Shown here: positions 47,652-59,446 of the stretch, piece by piece
Numbering within the stretch: position 1 is the stretch's first letter
How the letters are laid out: every line of letters starts with the position of its first letter
Origin: Luzula sylvatica
Taxonomy: Eukaryota; Streptophyta; Magnoliopsida; Poales; Juncaceae
Reading direction: 5' to 3'
Length of the DNA: 64,000 nucleotides
NCBI GenBank assembly: GCA_946800325.1
Contig: OX326960.1
Location: 51,827,355 to 51,891,354 of the forward strand
Notes under the pieces: generated by a model
Told to the model about the DNA's origin: nothing
The model's database searches: none
Seen by the model: the letters and a program-made list of their open reading frames with translations, nothing else
Translations under genes and position numbers: made by a program

Positions 47652-50134
47652 TCTTTATTTTGATAGTTTGTTGATTTATTTGTGACGTGATTGGGTTTTT
47701 ATATGTAATTATTATTATATGATATTATTGGGTGCTTTGTGTGTGGTGTTGTGTTTGCTTGATTTTTTTTTATTTCTTTGTGTTTATATTTACTAATGTA
47801 AAGTAAAATGGGAGCGCTCTCTCATTAAGCAATGCCATTCATTTGGTGACGTGGCATTTGCTGATTGGTTGGTTTCCTTGCAACAGTCGAGCCTTTGTTG
47901 TCTTTATCGTGTTGATTCACGTGTAATGGGACAAATACACACGTACCATGAGAGACCAAGATGCGAATTAGCACGTGCTAAGTACCAACACCAATAAAAC
48001 CTGTCCAGCCATTTAATGACATTATTCAGGTCTATTAATTTAAAATTATGATATTACAAATATTATTTTAATAATGATGTTATATTATTACTGAAGTTTG
48101 TTTGGATACTAATATCGTGAAAATAAAAATATCCATTGTAACGTAACGTGGCGGAACAGCACAAATGTACAACCTAAAAAGACAAGCCAATTTCATTGAC
48201 ATTTGTACTTCTTGTTTGACATGAAGTCTCATCAATATTATCGGACTAGGATTTTCTTGAATGTCGTGATTAATTGTTGTTTCTTCTGCCGACTTTAATT
48301 GCACTGAATCCACCACAAACAGAAACAGTCACAATAAAATCACATTTTTTTGGAATTTATATCCATCTTCTTCTTGTCAAACATTGATTGGATTAAAAAT
48401 ATAAGTAACTCCATTCGTTCATTGAAAATAAAATTGGGGAAAATGTGGAGTTTATATGAATACTCGGAAAATTTAGTGAAAAAAGAAAAGAAGATTAATA
48501 ATTGAGCAATCAAGACTGCATGAGTGAAACTTTCTTATGGATTAGAAAAATGAATGAAATCATAGTAGCGGCTATGAATATGAATATATTTCCCACTTAA
48601 ATACAAATCATTAGATTATATGAATGGACCAAGCAAATCAGAACAAGGCAATGCATTGGTGTGTTCTCATCGACCTGGTGCATCGAGAACCGGTACCATA
48701 CCGGTATTTCGCATCATAATTATTTTATTTGATTACGGAGTTTAATCAAGAAAGATGAAATCTTTAGATAATAGCTTTCCAAGTAATCTTACAGTTGCCA
48801 GCTTTCTACCTTTCTGCTCATTTCAATGTCCAAAAAGATTGGTCGGCGCCACGTGTCAAGCCAGTATTAGTCTGTGAGTCGAGACCACACAAGTATAAGT
48901 ATGAACACTTGGCCTTATTCATATTCTCTGCTCCTTTTCTTAATTCACAGACTGAGGAATCTCTCTCTCCGAAGTAAAGTTAACCTGTCCCTCTCCACTC
49001 TCCTTTGTTTCTTTCTTTACTCGTCTTAGCTGGACTCGGTCTATACATTAAGTTGGAAAACATGATTCCATATTTATTTATTTTTACTACATTGTATCAA
49101 AATGATTTTACTATTTCGCGGCAATAGATAGTCGATTCGACGACGTAGTTACCAAATTCGAACTTAGTTTTGTGACTGGAGTTTCACTTGAACTCGATTT
49201 GTGTTATCTTTTTGAAAAAATTTCTGATTGCATCTTGATAATTGAAGTGATCGGATGTTTAAGAAAGATAATAATAATTTTGTCCTTGCGAAGAAATATG
49301 TATATATCTACATATATTTATGTGCATCGACTCAACCTTAACTCTTCAAACTCATATGATTGGAACCCTAAAATACATATTTTAAAATTATATGTTTTTT
49401 TATCTCAATATATGAGAGATTGTTCTTCAAGAAATGTCATGAATTCTCTATAATTATCATTGTAGACTTGTCTTCTTTAGTTTATTTATTTAATTTTGTA
49501 ATTAAAAAAATAAATTAAATACTCAACATGATCGTGCAAGTATTTATAAAATCAAACAATACCATGTCATATGACATATTGAATGCTTAACAAGATGCAT
49601 ATGAATATTTTATTTCAAGTTAATAAGATATTTCTCTGATACTTCAGGAATACATGTTGAATATTTAGGCCACATTAATACACATATTTTTAAGATAAGA
49701 TATCAAATTCAAATTTGAAATAAAAAATAAAAAATAAGACAAAAAGTAATTAACTCATTAATGACAAACATTTAGCTTATATTTCAAAAATGATGTTTCT
49801 TATTTTTGTTACTTTTGACATGTACAAATTGAATATATACACTATCACTAATAAACTAATAAAAAGAATACATTAACAATCATATCGTATCTTAAATATT
49901 TTCAAAATTATCATATCATATTTGATGTATTTGTATTTGTATTTGTACACTAAAATATATTTAAGCATTTAATGTACACCGGATCTATCACTAAATTTCT
50001 CAATTTGTGTACCATAAGAAATATCACTCACTCTTAATCTTAAACCTCTATAAAATCATCTTCCCTTTCCTTAGCTCAATAGAAGTTCTCCACTCCACAC
50101 TTCTGAATATTCACTAAATTCACAAAAAAGCACC
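47652..50134. other. Intergenic between kinesin and small membrane protein
   Basis: 47652-47830 is probably kinesin 3' UTR. A TGACGTGGCA box at about 47849 and a CCACGTGTCA G-box at 48849-48858 look like ABRE/bZIP sites. 48890-49020 is CT-rich and leader-like, but no ORF follows. The rest is AT-rich. No gene is supported. Confidence 0.45.
50049..50055 (+). promoter_or_regulatory. TATA box of the small membrane protein gene
   Basis: TATAAAA 86 bp upstream of the ATG at 50135, followed by a CT-rich leader. A poly(A) signal AATAAA lies at 50667-50672, 134 bp after the stop. Confidence 0.6.
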
Positions 50135-50533
50135 ATGTCTAATTATTATTACCAAAACAGCCCTTATAGCAACAATTACTCTCACAAAGAGGCCCCTCCA
50201 TTCCCGACCCATCTCTTCGTCTTCCTCCTCACTCTCGTCCTCTTCATAACTTTCTCGTGGTACATGAGTTACGTACCGGTTCTCCAAACCCTAATGAAGC
50301 AAGTGAAGTTAGCATTGATAATGTCGCCGTTGATTTTGCTCTTCGTGGTGCATTTGGTGTCGACCAACGAGCGAAAACACGTGCCTTTTTCGATACCGTT
50401 AGCCGAGAGAGATTCGCTTTACCATGCCGGTGGTTCTCCTTGGGGCGTAGGCCTCGTTTTGGTGCTTCTCTTGTTCATGGTTTCGTACCAGTCTTACTTT
50501 CATGAGAGATGGTTTCCTCTTCTAAGTCGTTGA
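50135..50533 (+). CDS. Small two-helix membrane protein, function unknown
   Basis: Intronless ORF of 132 residues. Residues 1-20 are Tyr/Asn/Ser-rich. Two to three hydrophobic segments can be seen: about 25-47 (LFVFLLTLVLFITFSWYM), 60-73 (LALIMSPLILLFVV), and 103-117 (GVGLVLVLLLFMV). Between them is a charged loop with RKHVPFSIPLAERDS, and the protein ends HERWFPLLSR. Small plant-specific membrane proteins of this kind are widespread, but I do not know a tested function. TATA box and AATAAA are well placed, the frame is intact, and GC content is higher than the surroundings, so it is very likely a real gene. Four GCGAGAG repeats (about 50572-50602) lie in the 3' UTR. Confidence 0.82.
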   Translation: MSNYYYQNSPYSNNYSHKEAPPFPTHLFVFLLTLVLFITFSWYMSYVPVLQTLMKQVKLALIMSPLILLFVVHLVSTNERKHVPFSIPLAERDSLYHAGGSPWGVGLVLVLLLFMVSYQSYFHERWFPLLSR

Positions 50534-51361
50534 ATTAGGATGATCGATAAAAAAGGAACTAGAAATAGCTAGAGCGAGAGGCGAGAGGCGAGAGGCGAGA
50601 GGAAGATTAGTTGCGTTTAGATCTTGCGATGATTCACGCTTTGTAATGTAATTATTAATTGATTTAAATAAATGGCATTTGATCTTTTCTTTTCTAGTTT
50701 CTAACTTTATTCATGATTTATGATAATATTGGCCACATGATCATATACTTATTTTTGGAAAAAAGAAGAAGTTAACCACATATTTGTTGAGAGATATTTT
50801 CGTGCATTTTTGTGCGTGGATCATTTCACACAAGAAACATTATAATCATGAAAATAACTCAAAAATATTTTCTTAAAATTAAGAGAGAAGTGATTGAATA
50901 TTTTGTGGCACTACTGGCCTGTTCAGGGTTTCAGTGTACACGTGTGAATATCTGTCTGTATTATGGGAGAAACATATTGTTCAGGAATCTTTATTAAATT
51001 AATTAAGGACATCCATTTCGTCCGAACTCCAAATAGAAATGTACCAACTGGTACAGACACACGTGAATATACGATGACAATCGGTACCAGTTACCAACAT
51101 CAAGAATATGCATTAACAAATTAAGTGGTTTCTCAATATTTTGCTAGGTTTAATTCATATTCTCTTTAGTTCCTTTTGCATTTTATTATTTGTTACTAAT
51201 GAAATTTAAATATTTTATTAAAAATTGGACTAGGATATAAAAAGAAAGAAAGGCATGTGTAATGTTTTTGCTTGAAACGGCTACATTATTATTATTATAA
51301 TAATTTCTCCTTACTTTCGGCTGAGATAGTGACTCTAAACTCTAAAGCCACTTTTATGAAT
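50534..51361. other. Intergenic
   Basis: 3' UTR of the membrane protein gene, then AT-rich sequence without a supported gene. Confidence 0.45.
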
Positions 51362-51364
51362 TAA

Positions 51365-51507
51365 TGGGCCTAATATAACCCCATAGTCTAACGGGTAAAG
51401 ATCCGGCCCGATATAAACCGTAATAAACCTGAATAAGAACCGGCCCAATTGAATACTAGAGGGGTTTTGTTCTTCTTCTCTTTGGCGCCATTGGAGAGTA
51501 GGGTTTT
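51365..51507 (+). promoter_or_regulatory. RFC5 promoter: site II, E2F and telo-box elements
   Basis: Site II-type TGGGCC at 51365-51370 and GGCCCA at 51442-51447, an E2F consensus TTTGGCGCC at 51481-51489, an inverted CCAAT (ATTGG) next to it, and a telo box TAGGGTTTT at 51499-51507, all within 165 bp of the ATG. Plant S-phase genes, RFC subunits among them, typically combine these sites. E2F/DP control at G1/S is inferred. Confidence 0.75.
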
Positions 51508-51528
51508 CGAGAAGACGAATTCTAGGTA

Positions 51529-52917
51529 ATGGTGGAGATGAGTTCGCCAATGGAGATCGACGCAGCAAGGCCACCGCCTACTGATTCGGCGATGGGAAAA
51601 GCTCCGGCAGTATCCGACGGGAAATCGTCTCCTTGGGTGGAGAAGTACCGTCCACAGTCTCTTGCTGACGTCGCAGCTCATCGTGACATCGTAGATACCA
51701 GTACGTTGTCGTCTTCACTAGTTCTTCTCAGATAATTCGATTTTTTACTTGAAATCTTCACGATTTTCTCCCATTCGTAGTTGATCGGCTCACTAGCGAG
51801 AACAGGCTGCCTCATTTACTGCTGTACGGACCTCCTGGTACGGGAAAAACGTCTACTATTCTCGCAGTTGCGAGGAAACTATACGGATCTCAGTATCACA
51901 ACATGATTTTGGAACTCAATGCATCTGACGATCGAGGAATCGATGTTGTCAGACAGCAGATCCAAGACTTCGCAAGTGCTCGCAGTCTCTCTTTCGGGTA
52001 ATTAATCTCTCAATTAACTTAAACTCTACTCGAGAAAGAAAAAGAATCGATCTTGATTTTCTTGATTGCGTTTACACAGTGCAAAACCTGCAGTAAAGCT
52101 CGTCCTCCTCGACGAAGCCGATGCAATGACCAAAGATGCCCAATTTGCTTTGCGAAGAGGTTAGTCCATTATTCCTTCGATTTTTCCAGTGACATTATTG
52201 TAATTATTCTGAGAAGTTGATTTTCGATTGATTTGCAGTGATTGAAAAACATACAAAAAGTACAAGATTTGCTTTAATATGCAATCACGTGAATAAAATC
52301 ATACCAGCATTGCAATCGAGATGTACCAGATTCAGATTTGCTCCTCTCGATGCTTCCCATGTCAGAGAACGCCTCTCCCATATCATAACTTCTGAGGGGT
52401 ATTTATGATATTTTCACGTTTTATTATTGCATATATTATGAATTATATATTTATACATGCCTGATATTATAATTTCAGACTTGATGTGGATGAGGGTGGA
52501 TTGACTGCATTAGTGCGGTTGAGTAATGGAGATATGCGAAAAGCTCTTAATATATTGCAGGTAATTTGTATCCATAATTTTCTTTTTATCCGTTAATTTA
52601 TAGTTAATTTTATTTATTATTTTTTTAATGTTTTAAGTCGACACATATGGCTTCGAAATGTATAAATGAAGAAGCGGTGTATCTTTGCACTGGAAATCCA
52701 ATGCCAAAGGATATTGAGCAAATTTCTTTCTGGCTATTGAACGAATCTTTTTCCGATAGTTTTACACGTAATATATTTATTTTATATTTTTATATAATAT
52801 TTCATTTTTGTATTTAAAATAATAATAATTTGTGCGCATTTTGTTGTAGATATCTCTGATGTGAAAATGACGAAAGGATTAGCTTTGGTCGATATCATTA
52901 GAGAGGTCACAATGTAT

Positions 52918-52963
<46 letters not shown>

Positions 52964-53266
52964 GAAAGTCAAGTATGATTAATTAATGAATTGGAAATTC
53001 AGGTTTGTGTTCAAGATAGAAATGCCAAGTGAGGTGCGAGTAAAGATAATAAATGATTTGGCTGATATCGAGTATGTTATCTTGTGCTTCCCCTTTTTAT
53101 TTTATTTTTATAATTTGTTAATTTTGTATAATTTATATTAATGAAATGGGTTTATAATATATGCAGGTACAGGTTAAGTTTTGCGAGTAACGATAAGCTG
53201 CAATTAGGAGCTCTCATCTCGACTTTCACTGTTGCTCGCAATGCTTTAGTCAGTGCTGCTAGTTAA
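51529..53266 (+). CDS. RFC5: Replication factor C subunit 5 (clamp-loader AAA+ ATPase)
   Basis: Small subunit of the RFC pentamer, which uses ATP to load PCNA onto primer-template junctions in the nucleus. 9 exons in phase: 51529-51700, 51781-51997, 52080-52159, 52239-52398, 52479-52560, 52638-52767, 52850-52913, 53003-53071, 53167-53266 (357 residues). RFC boxes are present: WVEKYRP near residue 36, Walker [12 protein letters not shown] (about 73-83), Walker B LLDEADAM (about 137-144), SRC arginine finger (183-185), and GDMRKALN sensor 2. The start is the first ATG after the leader; an ATG three codons on would also work. Length and intron layout agree with plant RFC5 (named RFC3 in some Arabidopsis literature). 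No defects. Confidence 0.96.
52917..52962. repeat. (CT)n microsatellite in RFC5 intron 7
   Basis: CT tract beginning five bases after the GT donor at 52914. Confidence 0.9.
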
Positions 53267-54209
53267 TTAACTTATTAATTAATCAATGTTTTTTTTTTGT
53301 TATGCAACACTTTGACAAGACCTTATTACCGGTAATGATATTAAGTAACTTAGTTTGCATTTGTTGAGCTCTTAGCAATCTTCGATTGAGTTTGGATTTG
53401 GATATTATATTATATATTATTTTTTGGTTATTATGTTGAGAGTGAATATGACGTCAGCTCTTTCTTCAGCATTGATGACAGAATAAAAAGGGTTTGATAT
53501 GGTTCTCCCACAAAAGGATTATTTTTTTTGCCGTTCTTAAATGTTGATGTTGATCATGCCAAAGATAATAATATTTCTAAAGCTAGGAATGGTGAAAAAA
53601 CATAGTGGTATTCAATGAAAATATATTGTAAAAGTAAATGATAAAAGTATATTGCTTTTACAAAATGTATCTGTTAAAGAAAAATGCATGGTGATATACT
53701 TGCCATGACAAGTTAAAAATATTTGTATTATGTAGGATAAAAATATATATTAAAACTTCAAAAAAGGTATATTAGACAAAGTAAACTAATACATTCAAAA
53801 TATGGGTGGATTCTTCAAAAAAAAAAACCTAACTTTTATGGATTTTTTTCAAAAAACTCACATATTTTGTCGAAGTTTTATTTTCAAATACCACCTATAA
53901 GGATTAAAACTAATTTTGGATCATGTTAAAAAAATTTGGACAAAAATATCCTTCTATTTTCATATTTAATACTTAAAAAAAACATTTTTTGGTATCTTTT
54001 TATTAATTTTTTAGATTTCCATAATTATTTTTAAACATATAATATTAAAATAATAATAATTATTATGATATATTTATATCATTTCAGTATTTTATTTATT
54101 ATATATTTTTTCATGAAAAACTAACATCAAATAATAATAAAATAATCAACAATATTAAAAATACCTTGAAAATATAGTACCGAAAAATATCTTTTTAACC
54201 ACTATTTTT

Positions 54210-54291
<82 letters not shown>

Positions 54292-55114
54292 TTAACATAA
54301 TAACTAATGTTAAATTAATATATAATTATCACATTAGTTAATAGCTAAAATAAAAAGATCGTGAAAATATTTAAAAATATATACATAAAAAGAGAGTGAT
54401 TTTGGTCCAAAAAAATATCTAAAATCATTTAAAGTTAGTTTTAACTCTCCTATGAGAATATTTGAAAATAAAATTTTGTTCGGATAGGGATTTTTGGAGT
54501 ATAAAAAAGTGAGTTTTTTTTTTTAAATGTCCATAAATGTTAGGGATTTTTGTAAAAATATTTCAAAAGTATATACATGCAAAATAATTATTTTTTGTTT
54601 TTAAATAAAATAAAATTATTTTGATTTACTAACAATAACATTCATGCATTCAACTCGTTAATTTGCCAAACAGTCAAATTATTCCAAGTGCATAATAATA
54701 ATTATATTTACTGATATTCAAAAGGAATCCAAAAATAACTGAATTATATTTCCACTGTGACACCAACTATTTCCCAACGGTTTCGTTCAACGCTGGCTGG
54801 CCAAACACTAGTCACTTCCTCTCCCCAATTCTTACCCCTAAACTCACTCATGAGAGAGAATTCAATAATTACTTTCTCGAGCGCCTGTAAGGTCGACTTC
54901 TCGTGTACGTCTCTTGCTCCTCCAAGCATATTTAAACCTTCTCTTCTCCCTCTCTTACATTTCAACTACCACCACTAAACAGTCTGTACTAAAGAAACAC
55001 ACAACTTCCCTTGGGATTTCCGCAATCCCTTGACTATTTTCCTCGTTGCTGGAATTCGAATGCCATCAGTGCTGCGATCTTAGGGTTTTGATTCGAGATT
55101 TTATTTAGATTGAT
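53267..55114. other. Intergenic between RFC5 and the pantothenate kinase gene
   Basis: Includes the TIR element at 53817-54555. 54757-55114 is less AT-rich and leads into the next gene; the small ORFs there look like leader sequence. No other gene. Confidence 0.5.
53817..54555. mobile_element. AT-rich TIR element related to Helitron H1 interior
   Basis: Left arm AACCTAACTTTTATGGATTT (53827) and right arm, inverted, TCCCTAACATTTATGGACAT (54545) with AAAAAACTCAC adjoining in both. The interior at 53935-54205 is colinear with 16745-17010 (GGACAAAAATA-CCTTCTATT, AACATC-AATAATAATAAAAT), so the two share a repeat family. Contains an (AT)n(AC)n microsatellite at about 54216-54292. Non-coding. Confidence 0.55.
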
Positions 55115-58100
55115 ATGAATTGTGTACTTGATCTAACTGGAGCGGAGATCTGCGGTGAAGTGGATGAGCAGAATCCACCAATTCGTTTGCCTAATCAGTC
55201 TTCTGATTCACCTCTTCTCGCCCTTGATATTGGAGGTAATTAATTGTGCATTTTTGGTTGATTTTTTCGTGTTTGTGTTGTTTTGATCTGATTTGGTGTT
55301 CAATTGATAATCAGGGACTTTGATTAAGCTAGTTTATTTTACGGGTGGTAAAGAGGAGGATCGAAATGGAATTAGGGGAATTGGAGGACAGCTTCGTTTT
55401 ATGAAATTTGAGAGACGGCGACTTGATGAATGCTTGGATTTCATTCAATCTAAGAAGCTTCTCTCTTCAAATGGTATGATCTTTCTCTATCACTTAAGCA
55501 CAATACATTTGAAAGATATGTTTAGATTTGTTCTGCAATTTATTGAGAATTTACAGTAACTCGATCAACATTTCAGGAATTAAGGGATCAAATGAAGGGC
55601 TTACTACAATAAAAGTATCATCCATCTCTATATTTCGTAATTTAGTGATTTTTTAAAATCATTTGTGTTAAATCGATTTCGTAAATTCATACAGGCTACA
55701 GGTGGTGGAGCATATAAATTCACAGATATATTCAAAGATAAACTGGGCGTTCATCTCGATAAATTGGACGAGATGGAAAGTGTAGTTTCTGGTGCAAATT
55801 TCTTATTGCAGGTTAATAAATTATACTCTAAATTTCACTATTAATAAATTATCTTTACATATATATAAATGAATCCATTTATTCATTACTATAGAGAATA
55901 AACGGTGCTTCATTCACACATCTGAATGGAAAGAGAGATCCAATCGATATTAGTCCTAAGAATTTATTTCCTTATCTCCTAGTTAACATTGGCTCTGGCG
56001 TTAGCATAATACAGGTAATTAAATATTAATTCATGATTCTGTAATTTTTCAATTTTTAATTCGGTTTTGGCGGGAAATGAAATGCAGGTTAATGGGAACA
56101 GAAAATTTGAAAGAATTACTGGGACGCAAATTGGTGGCGGTACTATGTTCGGTTTAGCCAAGCTTTTAACTGGCTGTTTAAGGTAATTAATAATAATCGT
56201 AATATTCACAATATACCATTTTTGTTCTGTATATCGTTTTCAGCTTCACTATATATAATACTTTTTGCACAGTTATGACGAGTTTTTAAAGCTTAGTCAA
56301 AAGGGAGACAACGAAGTACTGGACTTAATCGTAAAAGATATTTGCGGCGAATTAGCTTGCAAAAAAGTACCTTTTTTTTTTTTTTTTTTCAAATTTGAAC
56401 AAATTTTTGAATTTTGTTTGAATTTTGGATTTTGAATTATTTTCAGCAAGGTCTTTCAGCATCGACTCTAGCTTCTAGTTTCGGAAAAGTGATAACGTCA
56501 AAACGGACGCTTTCAGATTATAAAAAGGAAGATCTGGCCGCTACTTTGTTAAGCGCTTTCACTTATAACATTGCACAAGTAATTGTAAATTCCTATTAAA
56601 TTGATATAATACGGATTAAAATGGTATATTGATTATTATTATTTCTGTATTTTAGATATCTTTTCTCGTGGCGTCACTATTGGGGATGAAAAGAGTTTTC
56701 TTCGGGGGCTCATATATACGTGGCCATAAAAGCACAATGGATAATATTGCTTATGCTATTGACTTTTGGTACTTAATATATACTTCTAATTTTTTTTAAA
56801 TTCTAATATATACTATTTTGAATGATATTAAATATTATTTAAACTTTTATATATTTTGTTTTCAGGTCGAGAAGTCAAATGCAAGCAGTATTTTTGCATC
56901 ATGAAGGTTTCTTAGGAGCTTTAGGTGCATTAACAAGTTATCAAAATATCGAATCTCATGAATTTCCTGAGCCTCAAGAAGAAGTACAATTTAATTAAAC
57001 AAAATACAAAATAAAATTAAAAAAGCTAATTGTAATTTTTTACATAACTAAGGCATTGCAGGAAAATGGAAATTCGAACGAAGTATTGGATGCAAAATTG
57101 AATGTTGAGAATAATAACGAAAATAATATTTTTCCTTATTTACTCGTAAATATCGGCTCCGGAGTCAGCATGATCGAGGTTAGTCTTAATTTAATTTAAA
57201 CCAAACCAAAACCCTAATTTTAAAATTCATCTGAATTCCAAATTTGATTTGAAATTGAATTTTGAAGTAGGTAATCGGAAAAGGAAAATTCGAGAGAATA
57301 ATTGGATCTCATCTTGGTGGCGGTACCATTCTCGGTCTCGCCAGACTCCTCACTGGTTGCTCCAGGTAAATAATAATAAATTAAGATCAGGGACCTTTTT
57401 ATAATTTTGAATAATACATGGACCTTTTTGTAAAATTCCCGATTTATTTACTTTTTATTTAGTTATGAAGAGCTTTTGGAGTTGAGCCAAAAAGGAAATA
57501 ATCTCGCAGTAGATCTCACTGTTGGGGATATTTATGGCGAACACGGTTATCCAAAGGTAATTGTTATTATTATTTAATTAATGGTTAGTTTATCTATTTA
57601 TTTAAATTTTGGATTTTAAAATTTGAAAAGATTGGATTGCCTGCGACGACTACAGCAGCAAGTTTTGGAAAAGTAAATTCGAACAAAATTTCTGATTACA
57701 AACCTGAAGATTTGGCTGCGGCTCTGTTAAATCTTTTCGCATACAATATTGGCCAAGTAATTAATAATTTTATAATACTTTCAGAAACCCTAATTTATTC
57801 TTAATAAATTAATATTTCGTGTTATTTATTATAGATAGCATACTTTGTGGCGAATTTGTCAGGACTGAAGAGAATATTCTTCAGAGGAGCTTATGTTTGC
57901 GGTCATGAAAAAACCATGGATAAAATTTCATGCTCTTTAAAATATTGGTAATTAATTAATTATTTCTATTTTATACATCATTTAATATTAATTAATTCTT
58001 GGAACTAAATATATGTGATTTTTTTTATTGTGTGTGTTAAGGTCGAAAGGGCAAGTGCAAACGACATTTTTATGCCACGAGGGCTTTTTGGGAACTTTGG

Positions 58101-58470
58101 GTGCATTTTGGAGCTACGAGAATATGGGGATTGATGGTATAACAGAGCACGAAGTTATCAGAGAGGTTTTACTTACCGGCGGCCAATTTCCCTCTGTTCA
58201 TCCACCCAAACAAATTAATGATGTAATAATTAATTACATTAAAAATAAAAGTAAAAATAAAATATTTTTTAATTGGGTTATAAATCAATATAATTACAGG
58301 ATGAGGAGAATACTGATTCGAAGGAAGAAAATGAGAAATTGAAAGTGGATAACGCAATGCTTAAGAAAGAAATCGAGAGATTAATGCACGAGAACGAAGA
58401 ACTAAAATCGAAGCTGAAATCGCAACAACACAAAGATACAAATATTCACAATTTTGCCAATGGTTTCTAA
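55115..58470 (+). CDS. Pantothenate kinase with a duplicated C-terminal half
   Basis: Type II pantothenate kinase, which phosphorylates pantothenate as the first and controlling step of CoA synthesis. 17 exons in phase: 55115-55235, 55315-55473, 55577-55614, 55695-55811, 55895-56014, 56088-56182, 56273-56366, 56447-56578, 56656-56768, 56866-56983, 57062-57178, 57271-57365, 57463-57556, 57631-57756, 57835-57947, 58042-58222, 58300-58470 (667 residues). Copy 1 (about 36-360) is complete: DIGGT (38-42), ATGGGAYKF (107-115), DEMESV, NIGSGVS (176-182), QIGGGT, RGHKSTMD. Copy 2 (about 391-575) repeats from FPYLLVNIGSGVS (399) through HLGGGT, CGHEKTMD and HEGFLG, but lacks the DIGGT and TGGGAYK half. 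A coiled coil ends the protein (about 620-655). Plant PANK1 is about 380 residues with one domain; PANK2 instead carries a DUF89 domain. Confidence 0.85.
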
Positions 58471-58583
58471 ACATTATATTCAACAAATACAAAATTAAAA
58501 AGTTAGGTTATTAACTTATTATTGCGGTGTGGTGTTGTAACATTTAGTTTGTGTTGTCACTGTATATTTATATTTATATTTAT

Positions 58584-59042
58584 CAATGTTTTAAATAGCA
58601 TGTAACGGCACACATCGTTTTTGACGTTTAATTTAGCGGTTAGCGTTAGCGGGCGATATAACGCCGCTTCACCATCGCAGCGGAGTTTGATCAGAATTAT
58701 TATTTTTATAATACTAAATATGCATATAAATATAATTTAGCGGCCCAATATTATAAATAAAATTATATCAAATGCTTATTTATATCAACCTCACAAACTA
58801 ACATAAATTAAAAATTCATCTCTAAGAAAAATATATTATTATTATTTTTATTTTATTATTATGTTGTTGTAATTATAATAATGCTAATAATAGTTGTTGT
58901 TGATCTTATTCTTCCTACAATAATATTATTATTTAATACACATAATAATAATAACAATAATTATAATAATAATAATTATTATTATTATTTATTATTACTA
59001 TTATTCAATAACAATTATTATTATTGTGTAATGATAATAATG

Positions 59043-59077
<35 letters not shown>

Positions 59078-59185
59078 TCTTATTATTATTATTATTTGTA
59101 CTATTACTATTATTATTACTATTATTATTATATTATATTTTTATTATTACTATTGTTATTATTAGTTTTAACATTATTATGATTT

Positions 59186-59231
<46 letters not shown>

Positions 59232-59413
59232 GTAGTAGTAGTAATAATAACAATAATAATAATAATCACGCTACGGCCGCTATATTTGAACGCTTCATGC
59301 TATAGCAGTCCGCTATAGCGTTGCGGCGGAACAAAACGCTACAGAGCTAAATTCCGAAGCGATGCAGCATTTACCTCCTAAAATCCGCTATAGCGCGGCT
59401 ATTTAAAACACTG
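58584..59413. mobile_element. hAT-type MITE with ATT microsatellite, TSD ATATTTAT
   Basis: 830 bp. Left end CAATGTTTTAAATAGC and right end GCTATTTAAAACACTG are inverted partners with one mismatch, flanked by the perfect 8-bp duplication ATATTTAT (58576-58583, 59414-59421). Subterminal sequence is rich in CGCTATAGCG-type inverted motifs. The centre (about 58830-59260) is ATT/AAT trinucleotide repeat, which creates a false Asn/Tyr/Ile ORF. It lies 114 bp after the pantothenate kinase stop and 34 bp beyond the stop of the convergent MTP gene, so it is probably in one or both 3' UTRs. Confidence 0.92.
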
Positions 59414-59446
59414 ATATTTATACAAACAAAAACAAAAAAGAGACGA

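Noticed and set aside
48795..48977. 60-codon ORF near G-box and CT-rich leader
   Set aside because: No homologue recognised, no splice partner; kept only as intergenic sequence.
54744..54978. Overlapping 73-codon ORFs upstream of the pantothenate kinase
   Set aside because: Leader-like region; no domain and both strands equally open.
58881..59165. 94-codon Asn/Tyr/Ile-rich ORF
   Set aside because: ATT trinucleotide repeat inside a hAT MITE.
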